A stretch of DNA of 64,000 nucleotides from an uncultured Alphaproteobacteria bacterium (GCA_903897605.1 CAIUCH010000013.1:1-64000), one strand, 5' to 3'; shown: positions 7,612 through 15,731, numbered from the stretch's first letter. Notes: generated by a model not told the origin, from the letters alone. Numbers and translations are program-made.

Positions 7612-9570
7612 TCAAGGAGTCTTGGGCGGCGGCTGATCCTTGCTGTCGTCCCGCTTGCGGTCCGGCCCATGATCGCGCTCGCGCGCCGGCGATGCCGTTT
7701 GGGGCGTGGGCGATGCCGCCGGTTTGGGCGCGACAACTGGTGCCGGCGGCGGTGTCACCGGTTTCGGTGGCGGCGCGGCAACCGGTGCCGGCGGCGGTGT
7801 CACCGGTTTCGGTGGCGGTGCAACGGGCGCGACAACCGGCGCTGGTGGCGGTGCGACATGCGGAGCGGCCACCAAAGGCGTCGGCGCGCGATCCGCCACC
7901 GGCGGCGCACTTTGCGGCTCACGATTTCGCTCACGCCCGCCATTGCGTTCGCCGCGATCCGGCGGTGTTACAGCTTGTGAGGGCGCAATCGGTGCAGCGG
8001 CTGGCGCAGCCGGCGGCGCAACGCGCGTAACAGGTGTCGGTGGCGCCAGTGGTGGCGGTGCAGACGGCGGCGCGACATGCGGAACCGGTGCGGCGACAGG
8101 CACGGCAGCCGGTGCCGCCGGTGTCTGAATGGGCTCGCGATCCCGCTCGCGGCGATCGCGTTGATTGGCCGGCGCTTGCGGCGGCACGGCATTGGCCGCC
8201 GGTGTTGCCGCCGGTGCCACGGGCGTTGGTGACGGTGCGCGATCCGCTCCCCGGCGATCCCGCTGATCGGCAGGCGGCACAGGCGGTGCTATTGGCGCCG
8301 GAGCAACCGGTGCCGGAATCGCCGTCGGAGTCACGGCCGGCGCGCGACCGGGACCAGCTTGATCGCGGCGGCCACCAGGGCCGCGCTGATCCGGTGGCGC
8401 CGCAGCGGGCGCTGGCGGCGCGGCGTTTGCTGCGGACGGCAGCGGGGTCTGTACCTGTCCGGCTGGGCCGCGATTGTCGCGCGCGCCACCGCGACTGTTC
8501 TGATCGTCCCGTGGCCCTGCATTATTCTGGGCACCATTCTGTGCGCCGTTCTGGCCGGCATTCTGAATGATGCTGCGTCCGACATTCTTGCCAACGTCCG
8601 AGCCGACCGCGGGTCCGCCGCCGGGACCGGCAGCCTGACCGCCGCGCTGGCCGACATCCTGTCCGCTGCGCCGCGCTACCTTGCGCGCATCGTCCAGCGC
8701 CTGCGCCGCGCGCGCCGCCGCCGCCGTATCGTTCACCGTCTGCGCGAAGCGCGAGGCTTCGGCGGCGCGGCGATAGCGTTCGGGCGCCCAATGCGCCTGG
8801 TCCTGCTCTTCATGTGCATGGTGATAGGCTTGCCAGTCCGGATCGCGCCTCTGCTGCTGCTGCCAGCGCTGCTGGTCGGCGAACACCCGTTCGCGCTGGC
8901 GATTCCAATTCTCTTCCGCCACCGCCTGGTGATGCTCGCGCTCAGCCGCCGCATAAAGCGCCATCGCCCGCGCCAGATAGCGCGCCGCGATATCGCCCTG
9001 CCGCCGGGCGCGGCCGTCGGATAGGATATCGCCGTCCGCGTCATAAACGACGGTCAGCTCACCCTCGCTATAGCCATAGGAATAATTCGGGTCCTGAACC
9101 AGGTAAGGCTGCCCTGCGCCCGGCTGATAATAATAATAGCGTACGCCACCCCCCGGCAGGTCTTCGGCGACGCGCTCATAGCCATCGTCGCTGCGCCACA
9201 CCATCGGCTGCTGCTGGTCATAGTCATATGTGTAATCGGGCGGCGCATCGCCGAAGGTCTGACCCACATCATAGGCGCGGTCGAGATAGGCATAGCGGTC
9301 GCCGCTCGCCACCGCGGCATAGCGCACCGGCGCGGGCGGCGGCGGCAATTTCGCGGCGGCGGGCGCGGGCACCGCAGCTGTCGCCGGTCCCTTCGCCAAG
9401 GGCAGAGCGGCCAATGGCGGCGGCGCGGCGGCAACAGCCTGAGTGTCGGCGGTGTCGTTGATGTTGGTGGCGCTGGCGTTTTTCTGATCGTCGCTCTTGC
9501 CGCATCCGGCCAGCAACAAGGCAGCGACGGCGCAAGTCACCAAAAGGCGCGGCTGCGGAAATTTCATCAT
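7612..9570 (-). CDS. Large Pro/Ala-rich lipoprotein
   Basis: A 652-aa protein with lipobox LLLAGC near residue 20. Residues about 80-200 form a compact part rich in Tyr, Asp and Gly that may be globular. Residues about 200-300 are charged and probably helical. From about 300 to the end it is low complexity: Gln/Asn/Gly repeats (QNGAQNGAQN), then blocks of Pro/Ala/Val alternating with short Arg/Asp groups such as DQRDRRGADR. The tail could span periplasm or peptidoglycan. The ATG at 9570 has AAGGA at proper spacing. No enzyme domain recognised. Confidence 0.65.
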   Translation of the reverse strand: MMKFPQPRLLVTCAVAALLLAGCGKSDDQKNASATNINDTADTQAVAAAPPPLAALPLAKGPATAAVPAPAAAKLPPPPAPVRYAAVASGDRYAYLDRAYDVGQTFGDAPPDYTYDYDQQQPMVWRSDDGYERVAEDLPGGGVRYYYYQPGAGQPYLVQDPNYSYGYSEGELTVVYDADGDILSDGRARRQGDIAARYLARAMALYAAAEREHHQAVAEENWNRQRERVFADQQRWQQQQRRDPDWQAYHHAHEEQDQAHWAPERYRRAAEASRFAQTVNDTAAAARAAQALDDARKVARRSGQDVGQRGGQAAGPGGGPAVGSDVGKNVGRSIIQNAGQNGAQNGAQNNAGPRDDQNSRGGARDNRGPAGQVQTPLPSAANAAPPAPAAAPPDQRGPGGRRDQAGPGRAPAVTPTAIPAPVAPAPIAPPVPPADQRDRRGADRAPSPTPVAPAATPAANAVPPQAPANQRDRRERDREPIQTPAAPAAVPVAAPVPHVAPPSAPPPLAPPTPVTRVAPPAAPAAAPIAPSQAVTPPDRGERNGGRERNREPQSAPPVADRAPTPLVAAPHVAPPPAPVVAPVAPPPKPVTPPPAPVAAPPPKPVTPPPAPVVAPKPAASPTPQTASPARERDHGPDRKRDDSKDQPPPKTP

Positions 9571-9694
9571 TCGATCCTTGGGAAAAAGCGACGCAATATC
9601 CGGCCATACTGGCACGGCATTTCGGCAAAGTCCGAAGGGACCCGGAGCCTATCGCCCCAGGTCCCGCCGGATCACGTCACGTCAAGTCCGGGAT

Positions 9695-9976
9695 CTAGAA
9701 TTGAACCCAGACGCCGCTGCGCCAATAGCCGCGGCCTTCATGATGCTCGTCGCGGAAATGACGGTCGCCGCCGTCCCAGCGCTGGTGGAAATACCAGTCG
9801 TCGGGATGGAAATCGAAGCGTACACCCGGCGCGCGGTCGCGGTGGTCGGTATGCCAGCAATCGCCATCGCGGTTGCAGGCCACATAGGCCGAAGCCGGCG
9901 TGGATGTCGCCACCACGGCCGTCAGACCGAACAGCGACGCCGCCGCACCGGCCAGCATGATTTTCTTCAGATACAT
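9695..9976 (-). CDS. Small secreted DDWYFHQ-type protein, paralogue 1
   Basis: A 93-aa protein with a Sec signal (cleavage after ASA near residue 30). The mature part has a CNRDGDCWHTD segment (two Cys in a short loop), then DFHPDDWYFHQ, and ends GRGYWRSGVWVQF. A paralogue at 13951-14214 shares all three blocks. Function unknown; the composition (His, Asp, Trp) suggests surface or metal contact, which is only inference. GGAG lies seven bases before the ATG. Confidence 0.6.
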   Translation of the reverse strand: MYLKKIMLAGAAASLFGLTAVVATSTPASAYVACNRDGDCWHTDHRDRAPGVRFDFHPDDWYFHQRWDGGDRHFRDEHHEGRGYWRSGVWVQF

Positions 9977-10107
9977 CGTTTTGCTCCATGTAATGCCCCA
10001 TGGACTAACGCACGGGACAGGGTTCCGTGCCGGAACCGGGGCCGGAAATTGTCAATCTTCGCCCGTCCGGCGGGGCAGAATCGGCCCTGCCCCGCCCTTT
10101 TTGGCGA

Positions 10108-10434
10108 TTAATGGCCGATCTGGCGGCCGACCTGGTTCTCTTCGTGATTGAGCTGGGCCTTCTCGCCGCGGGTGATATGGCCGCCATCCTTGCTGGAATC
10201 GAAGCGTTCTTGGGCGCGGATGCCCCGGTCTTCGGCATGCAGGTCCATGGCCTGGCTCTTGGTGATCTCGCCCTCCCGGCGTTCGGCGGCGATGCGGTGG
10301 TTCTGGTGGTTGAGGCGGCTATTGACCTCGGCCCGGCGCGGATGATGTTCGCGCCAGGTGGAAGCGTCGGCGGATGACGCAGCCCCGACCGCGGTGAGGG
10401 CCAGTGCCAGTGCGATGATGGAAAGGCGTTTCAT
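10108..10434 (-). CDS. Small secreted helical protein with GGHIT motif
   Basis: A 108-aa protein with a Sec signal (cleavage near ADAS, residue 25). The mature part is highly charged with HPRRAEVN, AMDLHAEDRGIR, GGHITRGEKAQLN and ends QVGRQIGH. This pattern is familiar from small uncharacterised secreted proteins in proteobacteria. The likely fold is helical; no function known. Start at 10434 selected because it begins the signal peptide. Confidence 0.6.
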   Translation of the reverse strand: MKRLSIIALALALTAVGAASSADASTWREHHPRRAEVNSRLNHQNHRIAAERREGEITKSQAMDLHAEDRGIRAQERFDSSKDGGHITRGEKAQLNHEENQVGRQIGH

Positions 10435-10631
10435 GATCGGCTCCATTGCTTTCGACAGCGGGACAATCCCCCCGTGCCCAAAGAGATTGGCGTCGCCTGC
10501 CTGAACCGGCCGCCAAGCCGCTGTTCATCCGCCGTTCACTTGACCCACGGACTTTGCCGCGCAAAACCTGAGGATTCCCGAAACCGGACACGCCCTAGGC
10601 GCGGCTCCGCGCAAGGCGTACGGTGTTAGCC

Positions 10632-10853
10632 ATGAAAGCCGAGCCGGTGAAATTCGCGGTCGCCTTTGTCTGCCCCAATTGCGGTCAGAAAGGCGCGCGC
10701 CACTGGAAGGAAGGCGCCGATGGCAGCCATGTCCGGGGCTCCAAACGAATCTACACCGATGTCTCCAACGGGTTTCACTGCGGGGAAGACCGCACCGCCA
10801 ATGGCGAGCCCGTGATCGTCTGCGATGTCTGCGAAGAAATTCAGCCGGATTGA
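10632..10853 (+). CDS. Small zinc-ribbon-like protein
   Basis: A 73-aa protein with CPNCGQKG near the N-terminus and CDVCEE near the C-terminus, forming a probable four-Cys zinc site that brackets a basic and aromatic middle. No family name recognised. An alternative GTG start lies three codons upstream at 10623. Confidence 0.55.
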   Translation: MKAEPVKFAVAFVCPNCGQKGARHWKEGADGSHVRGSKRIYTDVSNGFHCGEDRTANGEPVIVCDVCEEIQPD

Positions 10854-10871
10854 GTCAGGGCGGACGGAATT

Positions 10872-11030
10872 CTAACGCTTGCGCATCCGCTTGATCACCA
10901 TCTTGTCGGCGCGCATCTGCGCCGCGCGCTCGGCCTTGGTGGCGGGCGGACCGGAACGCGGCTTGAGCTTTGGCTTGGGCTTGGCGGCTTTGGGCGCATC
11001 GTCGCGCGGTTGATCGGAAGATTTCGGCAT
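10872..11030 (-). CDS. Small Lys/Arg-rich protein
   Basis: A 52-aa protein starting MPKSSDQPRDD and ending VIKRMRKR, with a Pro/Lys-rich centre and a helical basic C-terminus. AAGGAT lies upstream of the ATG. It begins 9 bp after the secreted protein 11040-11447 on the same strand, so the two probably share a transcript. Nucleic-acid binding is likely by composition only. Confidence 0.55.
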   Translation of the reverse strand: MPKSSDQPRDDAPKAAKPKPKLKPRSGPPATKAERAAQMRADKMVIKRMRKR

Positions 11031-11039
11031 GAGGATCCT

Positions 11040-11447
11040 TCAATGCGCGGCTTTGACCGACAGATTGAATAGCGCGCTATAGGCAAAATTGCCATTGAAG
11101 GAATCCGGCGCCACTTCCACCAGCCACGACCCGTCCGCCTGCTGCTGGTTCATGGTCATGACGCGGTGAAAGGATTTGCCGCCATCGCTCGAGGCGTCCG
11201 CCAGGAACGTCACCGCCCCCGATGACCGGCAGATCGCGCCCGGCGGCAATTGCGCGGTGGCGGTGATGACGATGGCGGGCGATCCCGGAAGCATGACTTC
11301 CACCTTGACTGGAAAATGGGAGTCGTTGCGGACAAAGCGGCTGACGACCTGCGCGCCCTGCTGGCAGACGACGCGATAGTCGGCCTGCGCGGGGGTGGAA
11401 AGCGGGAGCCCGAGGAGAAGGAGGAAAGGGATGGTGGGTTTGAACAT
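11040..11447 (-). CDS. Secreted hypothetical protein
   Basis: A 135-aa protein with a Sec signal (hydrophobic FLLLLGLPL, cleavage after AQA near residue 21). The mature part is beta-rich with Cys in VCQQG and AICRSS that may pair. No family recognised. It is followed closely by the 52-aa basic protein. Confidence 0.55.
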   Translation of the reverse strand: MFKPTIPFLLLLGLPLSTPAQADYRVVCQQGAQVVSRFVRNDSHFPVKVEVMLPGSPAIVITATAQLPPGAICRSSGAVTFLADASSDGGKSFHRVMTMNQQQADGSWLVEVAPDSFNGNFAYSALFNLSVKAAH

Positions 11448-11598
11448 AAGGTGCAATCCCGATTTTAACCGCGCATGCAGCCGACATTGGGGCTCAAGGA
11501 CGCTAACGGATTATCGCACTTTCTCAAAGGGGTGGTACCGCGCAACCCATTGCTTGCGTTCCGGGCGTCGGTCGCTTTCGCCGATCCACCGGATCGGC

Positions 11599-11883
11599 TC
11601 ACGCGCCGCGCGGGCCGTGATTTACCGGAATGACCGCATACACTTCCATGAAATCCTCGTCGCGCTTGACCAGCACCTGGACGTGATAGCCCTTCTCGCC
11701 CAGAAGGTCGGCGCAGACCGCCGCGCTCACCAGACCCTTGGCTTCGGTCGGCGCGGTGCCGATCAAAAGCCCGTTATCGTCGCGGACTTCGAAATAGCCT
11801 GCCCCGGTCTTGCGCACGCGCAAAGTGCGCGACAGCGCCCGCATTTTCGTTTCTTGCAGCCCCATGTCCGGGAAAAGCTCCAT
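11599..11883 (-). CDS. Hypothetical protein
   Basis: A 94-aa protein from the ATG at 11883 (MELFPDMG); a second ATG six codons in gives a slightly shorter version. The middle has RKTGAGYFEVRDDNG and the end a beta-like LVKRDEDFMEVYAV. No family recognised. The upstream GGTTA-N5-TAACC inverted repeat (11941-11955) may belong to its promoter region. Confidence 0.45.
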   Translation of the reverse strand: MELFPDMGLQETKMRALSRTLRVRKTGAGYFEVRDDNGLLIGTAPTEAKGLVSAAVCADLLGEKGYHVQVLVKRDEDFMEVYAVIPVNHGPRGA

Positions 11884-12071
11884 CACCCCGCGCCAAACAT
11901 AGGGGCTGGTTTGGCGGGTTCGACCCTTTCGTCCCGTACTGGTTAAACCGTAACCATTTGCCGACGGGTTTTCCCGCATCGCGTGTGCTTCTCAAGCGGG
12001 GCGAACCCGGGTATATTAAAAAAGGCCAATGAAATGGCGCGTGGAAGTTGTATCGCCGGGGGGACTTCGCC

Positions 12072-12257
12072 ATGAAGCTTGCACTCTTGATCGTCGGTGT
12101 ACTGATCGGTTTGCTGGGCCTGCATTGGGTCAGCGAAGGCACCGGCATCCTCGCCTATCCGCACAGCCCGCTGATGTATTTGCAGCCGATGTGGACCTAT
12201 ATCGGCATCGCGACCGCCATCGCCGGCGGCGTGCTGACCTGGCTGTCCAGACGGTAA
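12072..12257 (+). CDS. Small two-helix membrane protein
   Basis: A 61-aa protein with two membrane segments (about residues 2-17 and 39-57) and a short polar loop holding HWVSEG. Looks like the many small DUF-type inner-membrane proteins of alphaproteobacteria. No function known. The ATG at 12072 directly starts the first helix and follows a GGGGGGA tract. Confidence 0.55.
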   Translation: MKLALLIVGVLIGLLGLHWVSEGTGILAYPHSPLMYLQPMWTYIGIATAIAGGVLTWLSRR

Positions 12258-12271
12258 ATTCCGCGCGGCCT

Positions 12272-12318
12272 TTCGCTTGCGCTCCGGACTTTGGCCTGGC
12301 CTTTCTGTGATGAAGTCC
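12272..12318. repeat. REP-like palindromic element, possible bidirectional terminator
   Basis: Contains the 16-mer TTCGCTTGCGCTCCGG, which recurs with one mismatch at 31104-31119, followed by GGACTT pairing with AAGTCC 21 bases further on. It lies between two convergent genes, as REP elements often do. Confidence 0.4.
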
Positions 12319-12399
12319 GCAGCGTCGCCATTCGAATGCGCGCTCGGAAACGCGATCCGGCATCGGCCTGGCGGCCTCGAGCGACGCGCAGAAATGGCT

Positions 12400-12900
12400 T
12401 CACAGCGCCGCTTTTCCGATATCGCGCAGCTTGGTCTGCAGCGACAGCCGGTCGAGGCCGGATATTTTCAAATTGGCAAAAGCGCCGATCCGCCGGTCCA
12501 GCATGCGGTAGGTTTCGGCGAAAGCCAGGGAAATCTCCGTGGGGGTGCCTTGCACGGCGGCGGGATCGGGCATGCCCCAATGCGCCGTCATCGGCTGGCC
12601 GGGCCAGGCCGGGCAGACTTCCCCGGCGGCATCGTCGCAGACCGTGATGACGAAATCGAGTTTCGGCGCGCTGGGACCCGCGAATTCGTCCCAGGATTTG
12701 GAGCGGAATTGGTCGACCGAATAATCCAGCCGCTTCAGAAGTTCGAGCGCATGGGGATTGACCGCCCCCTTGGGATGCGAGCCCGCGGAATAGGCGTTGA
12801 ACCGCGCCGCGCCCACCCGGTTCATGATCGCTTCGGCGATGATCGACCGTGCCGAATTGCCGGTGCACAGAAACAGGATATTGTATTTTTTCTCTGTCAT
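12400..12900 (-). CDS. arsC: Arsenate reductase, thioredoxin-coupled (low-MW phosphatase fold)
   Basis: A 166-aa cytosolic enzyme reducing arsenate to arsenite. The phosphatase loop is LCTGNSARS with nucleophile Cys12 and Arg18; Cys88 (VITVCDDA) and Cys96 (GEVCPAWP) match the redox relay pair of the thioredoxin-dependent ArsC class. It is the last gene of the arsI-arsR-arsC run, 21 bp after arsR, all on the minus strand. No arsenite efflux pump is present in the window, so detoxification would need one elsewhere. Family assignment is strong. Confidence 0.9.
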   Translation of the reverse strand: MTEKKYNILFLCTGNSARSIIAEAIMNRVGAARFNAYSAGSHPKGAVNPHALELLKRLDYSVDQFRSKSWDEFAGPSAPKLDFVITVCDDAAGEVCPAWPGQPMTAHWGMPDPAAVQGTPTEISLAFAETYRMLDRRIGAFANLKISGLDRLSLQTKLRDIGKAAL

Positions 12901-12921
12901 TTTCGCTCTGTCATTTCGTTC

Positions 12922-13269
12922 CTAGCAACAGGCGGCGCGGCGGGCGACAATCGCCAATGGTGCGCAAATGGCCGCATCGCCATTGCAGCAATCCTCGACC
13001 AGGAATGTCAGCAGGCTGGTCATGCGGTCATAATCGGCGGCATAGATGATGGATCGCCCATCGCGGCGCGACGTCACCAGCCCCGCATTGCTCAACACCG
13101 CAAGACTTGCCGAGAGCGTGTTCGGCAGCACATCCAGCTTGCGGGCAATCTCGCCCGCCGCCACGCCGTCCGTTCCGGCACGGACCAGCAGGCGAAAGAT
13201 CGACAGCCGGCTTTCATGCGCCAGCGCGGACAGCCCTTCCACCGCCCGGCCAATTTTCAGCGCCGCCAT
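12922..13269 (-). CDS. arsR: ArsR-family arsenical-responsive repressor
   Basis: A 115-aa winged-helix repressor. Residues about 10-75 form the HTH core (LAHESRLSIFRLL, then AGEIARKLDVLPNTLSASL as recognition region). The C-terminus holds clustered Cys (EDCCNGDAAIC and a final CC) that could bind As(III), rather than a CVC motif in the DNA-binding helix. Its ATG overlaps the arsI stop by one base, giving translational coupling. It most likely represses this operon through the inverted repeat at 13728-13753. Confidence 0.85.
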   Translation of the reverse strand: MAALKIGRAVEGLSALAHESRLSIFRLLVRAGTDGVAAGEIARKLDVLPNTLSASLAVLSNAGLVTSRRDGRSIIYAADYDRMTSLLTFLVEDCCNGDAAICAPLAIVARRAACC

Positions 13270-13715
13270 CAGCAACAGGCCTTGGCGTCGGCCCGGGGCG
13301 CACAACAGGCGGCTTTGGGCTCGTCCGACGGAACATCGTCTTCGCCGTAAGCGGTGGCTTCGCCGAAAGTGAAGAAGGTTTCCCAGCGCAAGCCGGAGGG
13401 ATCGCTGATCCAGGATTTGTGCGACTGGGCATAGCAGCAACTGGCCGCTTCCTGGTCGCGGGTGGTTTGGCCCGCCGCCTTCAGACGTCCCGCCAATTCG
13501 CGCAGCTCGCCTTCGCTTTCGACCTGAATGCCGACATGATCCAAACCGGCCTCGGCGCCGCGCATCGAAATCGCGAAATTCACTTTTGGATCGTCCAGCA
13601 TCCATTTGGCGTAATCGGGCTTGGTCACGCTCGGCCCCTGACCGAACAAGGTGGAATAAAAGCCGATGGAAGTCCCAAGATCCTCGACCGAGACGTGCAA
13701 ATGCAGGCGTTTCAT
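13269..13715 (-). CDS. arsI: ArsI/CadI-type glyoxalase-fold dioxygenase
   Basis: A 148-aa vicinal-oxygen-chelate protein. The first VOC module starts RLHLHVSVEDL, the second holds GLDHVGIQV with a metal-ligand His, and a late WETFFTFGEA supplies the Glu ligand. The Cys pair in EAASCCYAQ and the Cys-rich tail (AACCA, KACC) match the As(III)-binding pattern of ArsI, which cleaves the carbon-arsenic bond of trivalent organoarsenicals. First gene of the operon, fused in context with arsR and arsC. The related CadI name is often given to the same family. Confidence 0.85.
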   Translation of the reverse strand: MKRLHLHVSVEDLGTSIGFYSTLFGQGPSVTKPDYAKWMLDDPKVNFAISMRGAEAGLDHVGIQVESEGELRELAGRLKAAGQTTRDQEAASCCYAQSHKSWISDPSGLRWETFFTFGEATAYGEDDVPSDEPKAACCAPRADAKACC

Positions 13716-13727
13716 GGTCCGCTTCCG

Positions 13728-13770
13728 TTTCTATATTTCCAGAATTATAGAAATAACAGACGGCCGTCAA
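13728..13770 (-). promoter_or_regulatory. ars operon promoter and ArsR operator
   Basis: TTTCTATA and TATAGAAA form an 8-bp inverted repeat (13728-13735 and 13746-13753) 13 bp upstream of the arsI ATG. On the minus strand a TTGACG (13770-13765) lies 15 bp from TATAAT (13749-13744), and that -10 box sits inside the repeat. Binding there would block polymerase, the usual ArsR mechanism. Confidence 0.65.
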
Positions 13771-13815
13771 TGAAAAAACGATGGCAGGATTATGCGCCTG
13801 TTTCGATGGCCGGAT

Positions 13816-13870
13816 TCACAACTGCACCCACACACCATTGTGCCAATAGCCACGTCCTTCGCGGTAGTGG
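13816..13870 (-). pseudogene. Truncated duplicate: C-terminal end of the DDWYFHQ-type protein
   Basis: About 18 codons translate to YREGRGYWHNGVWVQL and a stop, nearly identical to the end of the intact gene at 13951-14214 located 80 bp away. Nothing upstream in this copy matches the rest. It is a partial tandem duplication or the remnant of a deleted paralogue, separated from the intact gene by palindromic sequence. Confidence 0.7.
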
Positions 13871-13936
13871 CCTAGCTTTTCTTTGCGAGCGTTAGCGAGC
13901 TTAGAAAAGCTGGCCCCTCACCGAGCGAAGCGAGGG
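13869..13936. repeat. REP-like pair of palindromes
   Basis: First hairpin: GGCC-t-AGCTTTTCT (13869-13882) pairs with AGAAAAGCT-GGCC (13903-13915), a 13-bp stem with one bulged base. Second hairpin: CCCTC (13915-13919) pairs with GAGGG (13932-13936). The loops contain related GCGAGCG-type strings. It sits exactly between the truncated copy and the intact paralogue. Confidence 0.6.
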
Positions 13937-13950
13937 AGGCGTGCCGCGGC

Positions 13951-14214
13951 TCACAATTGCACCCACACGCCATTGTGCCAGTATCCGCGCCCTTCGCGGT
14001 AGTCATGGAAGCGGTGCCCCCTGCCCCATTGCTGGTGGAAATACCAGTCGTCGGGATAAAAATCGAACACCTGGCCGGGCGCGGATTCGCGCTGGTCGCT
14101 GTGCCAGCAATCGCCTTCGTGATTGCAGACGATATAGGCCGAGGCACTGGTCGCTGTCGTCACCATCCCCAGCATCGCCGCGACACCGACCCAGAGGATT
14201 TTCCCGTGTTTCAT
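13951..14214 (-). CDS. Small secreted DDWYFHQ-type protein, paralogue 2
   Basis: An 87-aa protein with a Sec signal (cleavage near ASA, residue 26). It shares with 9695-9976 the CNHEGDCWHSD block, the PDDWYFHQQW block and the GRGYWHNGVWVQL end, in the same order. The ATG at 14214 follows GGAGGC. Function unknown. It is the intact neighbour of the truncated copy at 13816-13870, so this gene has been duplicated at least twice in this chromosome. Confidence 0.6.
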   Translation of the reverse strand: MKHGKILWVGVAAMLGMVTTATSASAYIVCNHEGDCWHSDQRESAPGQVFDFYPDDWYFHQQWGRGHRFHDYREGRGYWHNGVWVQL

Positions 14215-14302
14215 GTTCGCCTCCATCCGAGGCCGCTATTATAGAAGCCGTGCGCCGGAAGTGAAGATTACTGTTTGGATAACACGCTGGCCCAGGCACA
14301 TA

Positions 14303-14371
14303 ATTGTCATCCCCGGATTGTCATCCCCGGCGAGGCGCGGCCAGCGCCGAGGGAAGGGGACCCAGGTGGAA
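14303..14371. repeat. Dispersed-type repeat with 14-bp tandem unit
   Basis: ATTGTCATCCCCGG occurs twice in tandem (14303-14316, 14317-14330), followed by GCGAGGCGCGG, CGAGGGAAGGGGACCC. The string TCATCCCCGG...GGGGACCCAGG resembles a dispersed intergenic palindrome found in several alphaproteobacterial genomes. The remaining 14372-14481 shows no gene. Confidence 0.5.
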
Positions 14372-14481
14372 GACAACCATTCGGCCTTAACCCCCCGCTT
14401 CAAGACAAGCTTGAAGTCCAGCGCGGCATGCCAGTGCCCGGGAGGTTGACGTTGATGTCCGCGATAGCGTCACCGCGCCGC

Positions 14482-15663
14482 CTAAGTCGCTGCCGCCTCC
14501 AACAGCTTCACGAAATCCTTCATCTTGCCGCCATCGATCCAGCGCACCACCGCCACCATGTCGTGCTGATAGTCGATGAAGATGATGTTCGCTCCATCGC
14601 CGATAAAGGCGACGCTGTCTTCCGGCGCGTCGGGATACATTTTCTTGCCGGTGTTCAGATACCAGTTGCAGAAGCCGTAACCCGGATTGGGCCCGGTAGG
14701 CGTCCTCGCCATTGCAACCCACTTGTCCGACAGGATCTGCTTGTCGCCCCATTTGCCCTTGTTCAATCCCAACAGACCCAGCCGCGCCTGGTCACGGGCG
14801 GAGATGAACATGCCCCCGCCCCAATGGCCGCCGCCCGACACGACATGGATGCGCTTGCCGTCGATCACCGTCCAGGAATTGTCATAGCCTTCCCAATGCC
14901 AGGCATCCGACATCCCGATGGGGTCGGCGACATATTGCTTCAGCACTTCGGGCAATGGCCGCTTCCACAACTGCGTCAGCGCCAGCGCCAGCGCGTTCAC
15001 CCGCACGTCATTGTATTTCCATTCCGTGCCCACCGGCGGCGGCCCCTTGGCCAACTCGCTCCATGAATCCGCGCCCGGCCGGTCCGCCCACCAGGGCTTG
15101 CCCCACATCGTCCCGATCCAGCCAGAATCCTGGCGCAGCATATTGTCCCAGCTGATCGGCAGATTGTGCGGCAGCAGGAAATCCGGCGTCGGCTTCACGT
15201 AATCGATTACCCGGTCGTTGATGTTGCGGATCATCCCCTTGTCAAAGGCCACGCCCGCCACCGACGACAAAAACGTCTTGCTGACCGAGAAGGTCATGTC
15301 CACGTCATGTGTCCTGCCCCACTCCGCCACGATATAACCGTGCCGGATGATGATGCCGTTGGCGGGCGCATGTGCCTTCAAAGGACCGATCGGCGAATTG
15401 AACGCCTCATGCGCGTATTTCAGTGGCACCGAAATGCGCAGGTCGCGAATGTCGGCGCTCTTGGCCAGTTCGGGCGGATAGGTCAGCTCGGCCGACACCG
15501 CGAAATCGATCGCCGCCTTGACCTTGGCGGCATCCATCCCCTCCTGCGCCGGCGTATGCGTCGCCCATGTCTCACCTTTGGGCGGCAAATAATCGGCGGC
15601 CTGAACCGCCGAAACATTGAGCAAAACCGTGCCCAAAACCGCCCCGATGATTTTGCCGCGCAT
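14482..15663 (-). CDS. Exported serine hydrolase, class C beta-lactamase / esterase fold
   Basis: A 393-aa protein with a Sec signal (cleavage near VQA, residue 22). The catalytic SxxK motif is SVSK inside MTFSVSKTFLSS; a YxN-type tyrosine is in EWKYNDVRVN; and the third motif region is HVVSGGGHWGGG. The family includes D,D-peptidases, esterases and class C enzymes, so lactamase activity should not be assumed. It is divergent from the M20 peptidase gene 69 bp away. The ATG at 15663 begins the signal peptide. Confidence 0.8.
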   Translation of the reverse strand: MRGKIIGAVLGTVLLNVSAVQAADYLPPKGETWATHTPAQEGMDAAKVKAAIDFAVSAELTYPPELAKSADIRDLRISVPLKYAHEAFNSPIGPLKAHAPANGIIIRHGYIVAEWGRTHDVDMTFSVSKTFLSSVAGVAFDKGMIRNINDRVIDYVKPTPDFLLPHNLPISWDNMLRQDSGWIGTMWGKPWWADRPGADSWSELAKGPPPVGTEWKYNDVRVNALALALTQLWKRPLPEVLKQYVADPIGMSDAWHWEGYDNSWTVIDGKRIHVVSGGGHWGGGMFISARDQARLGLLGLNKGKWGDKQILSDKWVAMARTPTGPNPGYGFCNWYLNTGKKMYPDAPEDSVAFIGDGANIIFIDYQHDMVAVVRWIDGGKMKDFVKLLEAAAT

Positions 15664-15731
15664 CGCCCTGCCCTCGCCCGTTTCGATATGGCATGCTAGC
15701 GCGCCGGATGGCCGGGAATAAGAGGCGCATC

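Noticed and set aside
14303-14330. CRISPR array
   Set aside because: Only two adjacent 14-bp copies with no spacers and no cas genes.
14482-15663. True class C beta-lactamase (resistance gene)
   Set aside because: Fold and SxxK only; family is mostly esterases and peptidases, with no specific lactamase signature seen.
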